DNA of 32,745 nucleotides from an uncultured Bacilli bacterium (GTDB taxonomy: Bacteria; Bacillota_I; Bacilli_A; RF39; UBA660). The DNA lies in the NCBI GenBank assembly GCA_944332555.1, contig CALVKF010000012.1:1-32745 (forward strand), read 5' to 3'. The position numbers were made by a program, and so were the translations under genes. A model generated the notes under the pieces. It did no database searches. It was not told the origin of the DNA and saw nothing but the letters and a program-made list of their open reading frames with translations. This document shows, in pieces, positions 32,590 to 32,745 of this stretch (position 1 is the stretch's first letter; every line of letters starts with the position of its first letter).

Positions 32590-32745
32590 TTAAAATTCAA
32601 ATTCGTTATTATCTTTATCAACTATGCCAATGCTAACGATAGCACCTAATTTATTTTTTAGGATATCGGCAAATTCACTTTGCAATTTTAACATATCTTC
32701 TTTATTTTCTAAAAATGCATCAAGAGGAATAAAGACATTAGTTGT
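32590..32745 (-). CDS. C-terminal fragment of an unrecognised gene (cut by window end)
   Basis: The last 51 codons of a minus-strand gene enter from the right edge. The tail reads NVFIPLDAFLENKEDMLKLQ and ends DNNEFEF before TAA. The pattern PLDAFLENKEDMLKLQSEF is helical and charged; too little is present for a family call. The following gap (32520-32589) shows no clear terminator. Confidence 0.65.
   Translation of the reverse strand, partial: TTNVFIPLDAFLENKEDMLKLQSEFADILKNKLGAIVSIGIVDKDNNEFEF

Noticed and set aside
1..32745. Mycoplasma-type code (TGA = Trp)
   Set aside because: Several well-supported genes end in TGA, including rel and the DUF1016-type gene, and Trp is encoded by TGG.

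Overview
The window is low-GC, almost entirely minus-strand, and uses the standard code (several genes end in TGA and Trp is TGG). T-box riboswitches, sigma-A-type promoters with 16-17 bp spacers, strong AGGAGG ribosome sites, YqeY, bS21 and a double-glycine bacteriocin exporter point to an AT-rich Bacillota, probably a gut member of the Bacilli/Erysipelotrichales/RF39 type. The taxonomic placement is inference. Only one small XRE regulator gene is clearly on the plus strand.

Layout from left to right. 1-1778: a DUF1016-type nuclease gene between two copies of an unrecognised 77-nt structured RNA element and a set of repeated palindromes; one RNA copy has its own promoter and terminator. 1779-2473: yqeY and rpsU. 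2490-5559: a compact bacteriocin operon reading leftwards from its own promoter: a C39-peptidase ABC exporter, a short membrane accessory protein, and four tandem 39-47 aa precursors with double-glycine leaders. The last seem to form two hydrophobic/amphipathic pairs. 5796-5952: tRNA-Arg(CCG). 5956-10050: a peptidase S51 family protein and a T-box-controlled IleRS of the long class with an unusual GLHH signature. 10061-15676: phosphomutase, purine nucleoside phosphorylase, unknown proteins, a CDF transporter and a YbaK/ProX deacylase. 15678-18301: a hybrid histidine kinase and an Hpt-receiver protein. 18406-21037: PlsC-like acyltransferase, orphan XRE regulator, CYTH protein and Nudix hydrolase. 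21180-23910: two tandem tyrosyl-tRNA synthetases; only the left one has a T-box.

23965-32519 is the most unusual coding region. It is a tightly overlapping run of genes: a short leader ORF, a Rel protein without its C-terminal regulatory half and with an altered synthetase site, an APH-fold kinase, a 553-aa protein with a PRTase-like C-terminus, a TrpRS-like class I synthetase homologue, a CAT-fold acyltransferase, a HAD/NT5C phosphatase, an amidohydrolase, a YgjV-like membrane protein and a GNAT acetyltransferase. The spare TyrRS lies next to it. This looks like a biosynthetic or nucleotide-modifying pathway with possible synthetase-based self-protection; its product is unknown.

The strongest candidates for undescribed biology are the 77-nt RNA pair (125-201, 1698-1774), the four-peptide bacteriocin locus (2490-5559) and the synthetase-homologue cluster (23965-32519). 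No database search was possible; all family calls rest on motifs read from the translations.
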